Shown in pieces: positions 32,648-32,917 of a stretch of DNA of 32,917 bases. The position numbers were made by a program, and so were the translations under genes. The stretch is from Sphingopyxis sp. GTDB taxonomy: Bacteria; Pseudomonadota; Alphaproteobacteria; Sphingomonadales; Sphingomonadaceae. The stretch lies in NCBI RefSeq assembly GCF_016463645.1, contig NZ_JAEMQX010000035.1, positions 1-32,917 on the forward strand. Direction: 5' to 3'. Positions within the stretch are counted from its first letter, which is position 1, and every line of letters starts with the position of its first letter. The notes under the pieces were generated by a model, which did no database searches, had not been told where the DNA came from, and was given only the letters and a program-made list of their open reading frames with translations.

Positions 32648-32917
32648 TCCCGTTACCACCGACGACACGCATCTATCTGGCCTGCGGCGCCACCGATATG
32701 CGCAAGGGGTTCGATGGGCTCGCGGTGCTGGTGCAGCAGGTGCTGGAGAAGAGTCCGCACTCGGGCGCGCTGTTCGCGTTCCGCGGCAAGCGCGGCGATC
32801 TGGTTAAGCTGCTCTGGTACGACGGCCAGGGCCTTTGCCTCTTCTCGAAGCGCATGGATCGGGGCCGGTTCATCTGGCCGATCACCAAGGCGGGCAAGGT
32901 CAGCCTCACCGCGGCGC
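32644..32917 (+). CDS. tnpB: IS66 TnpB (Orf2), 5' part, runs off the window
   Basis: The first 91 codons of the IS66 Orf2 protein are present. Signatures are IYLACGATDMRKGFDGLAVLVQ, summarised by its DMRKGFDGLA core, then FAFRGKRGDLVKLLWYDGQGLCLFSKRMDRGRFIWP, of which KLLWYDGQG is the family hallmark. The frame is open to the last base. It overlaps tnpA by four bases, as usual for IS66. The transposase tnpC is not in the window. Confidence 0.93.
   Translation, partial: MIPLPPTTRIYLACGATDMRKGFDGLAVLVQQVLEKSPHSGALFAFRGKRGDLVKLLWYDGQGLCLFSKRMDRGRFIWPITKAGKVSLTAA

Larger units (their letters stand above)
32153..32917 (+). mobile_element. IS66-family insertion sequence, left end (continues beyond the window)
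   Basis: The left end is placed at GTAACCGTGTCCTGAAGG, starting at 32153, which has the GTAA start expected of IS66 terminal repeats. It is followed by the overlapping tnpA and tnpB genes. The eight bases before it, GCCTTTTC (32145-32152), are the candidate target duplication; the right end needed to confirm this is outside the window. Confidence 0.8.

Noticed and set aside
1..32917. CRISPR arrays, rRNA genes or an integrase
   Set aside because: No regularly spaced repeats, no rRNA sequence, and no tyrosine or serine recombinase were seen on either strand.

Overview
The window is high-GC DNA from an alphaproteobacterium. Codon use, the astexin/sphingopyxin-like lasso peptide locus and the DUF932/ParB/Toprim/DUF2493/DUF736 gene set point to a sphingomonad, probably Sphingopyxis or a close relative. 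This is judged from the sequence alone, without any database search.

Bases 1-10247 look like ordinary chromosome. They hold the 3' part of nadB followed by an AAA ATPase and a GT22-like mannosyltransferase, all tightly coupled. On the opposite strand is a chain of a fatty-acid desaturase, an M20 amidohydrolase and a GlsB-type membrane protein. Divergent from the desaturase is an ArsR-type regulator, with a 14-bp palindrome between them. Next come an acyl-CoA dehydrogenase, a secreted M19 dipeptidase, a DoxX-like protein and an FprA-type ferredoxin-NADP reductase. An intact tRNA-Gln(CTG) lies at 10248-10321.

From about 10320 to the right edge the DNA looks like an integrative or plasmid-derived element. 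It begins with a decayed tRNA-Gly 3' end (a plausible old attachment site). The backbone genes follow: DUF932, a ParB-like protein, a Toprim protein and a DUF2493 protein. After the cargo come more element-type genes: a DUF736 protein and a fused nucleotidyltransferase-HEPN protein. An IS66-family insertion begins at about 32153 and runs off the window.

Between the two backbone blocks (about 16.7-29.4 kb) sits the cargo. One part is a quorum-sensing unit (luxR, luxI, a phytanoyl-CoA-dioxygenase-like gene and a GntR regulator). The other is a complete lasso peptide system. Its precursor gene is only 40 codons (19976-20098). It is followed by the B peptidase and C cyclase, and convergently by a sigma factor, FecR, STN-TonB receptor and lasso isopeptidase operon. 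The sequence supports this model: B and C make a 21-residue lasso with a Gly1-Glu8 ring; the receptor imports it or a related peptide and signals through FecR to the sigma factor; and the isopeptidase linearises it in the periplasm. Placing an AHL circuit directly upstream suggests density-dependent control, which is inference. No lasso ABC exporter is visible, as in other isopeptidase-type lasso clusters.
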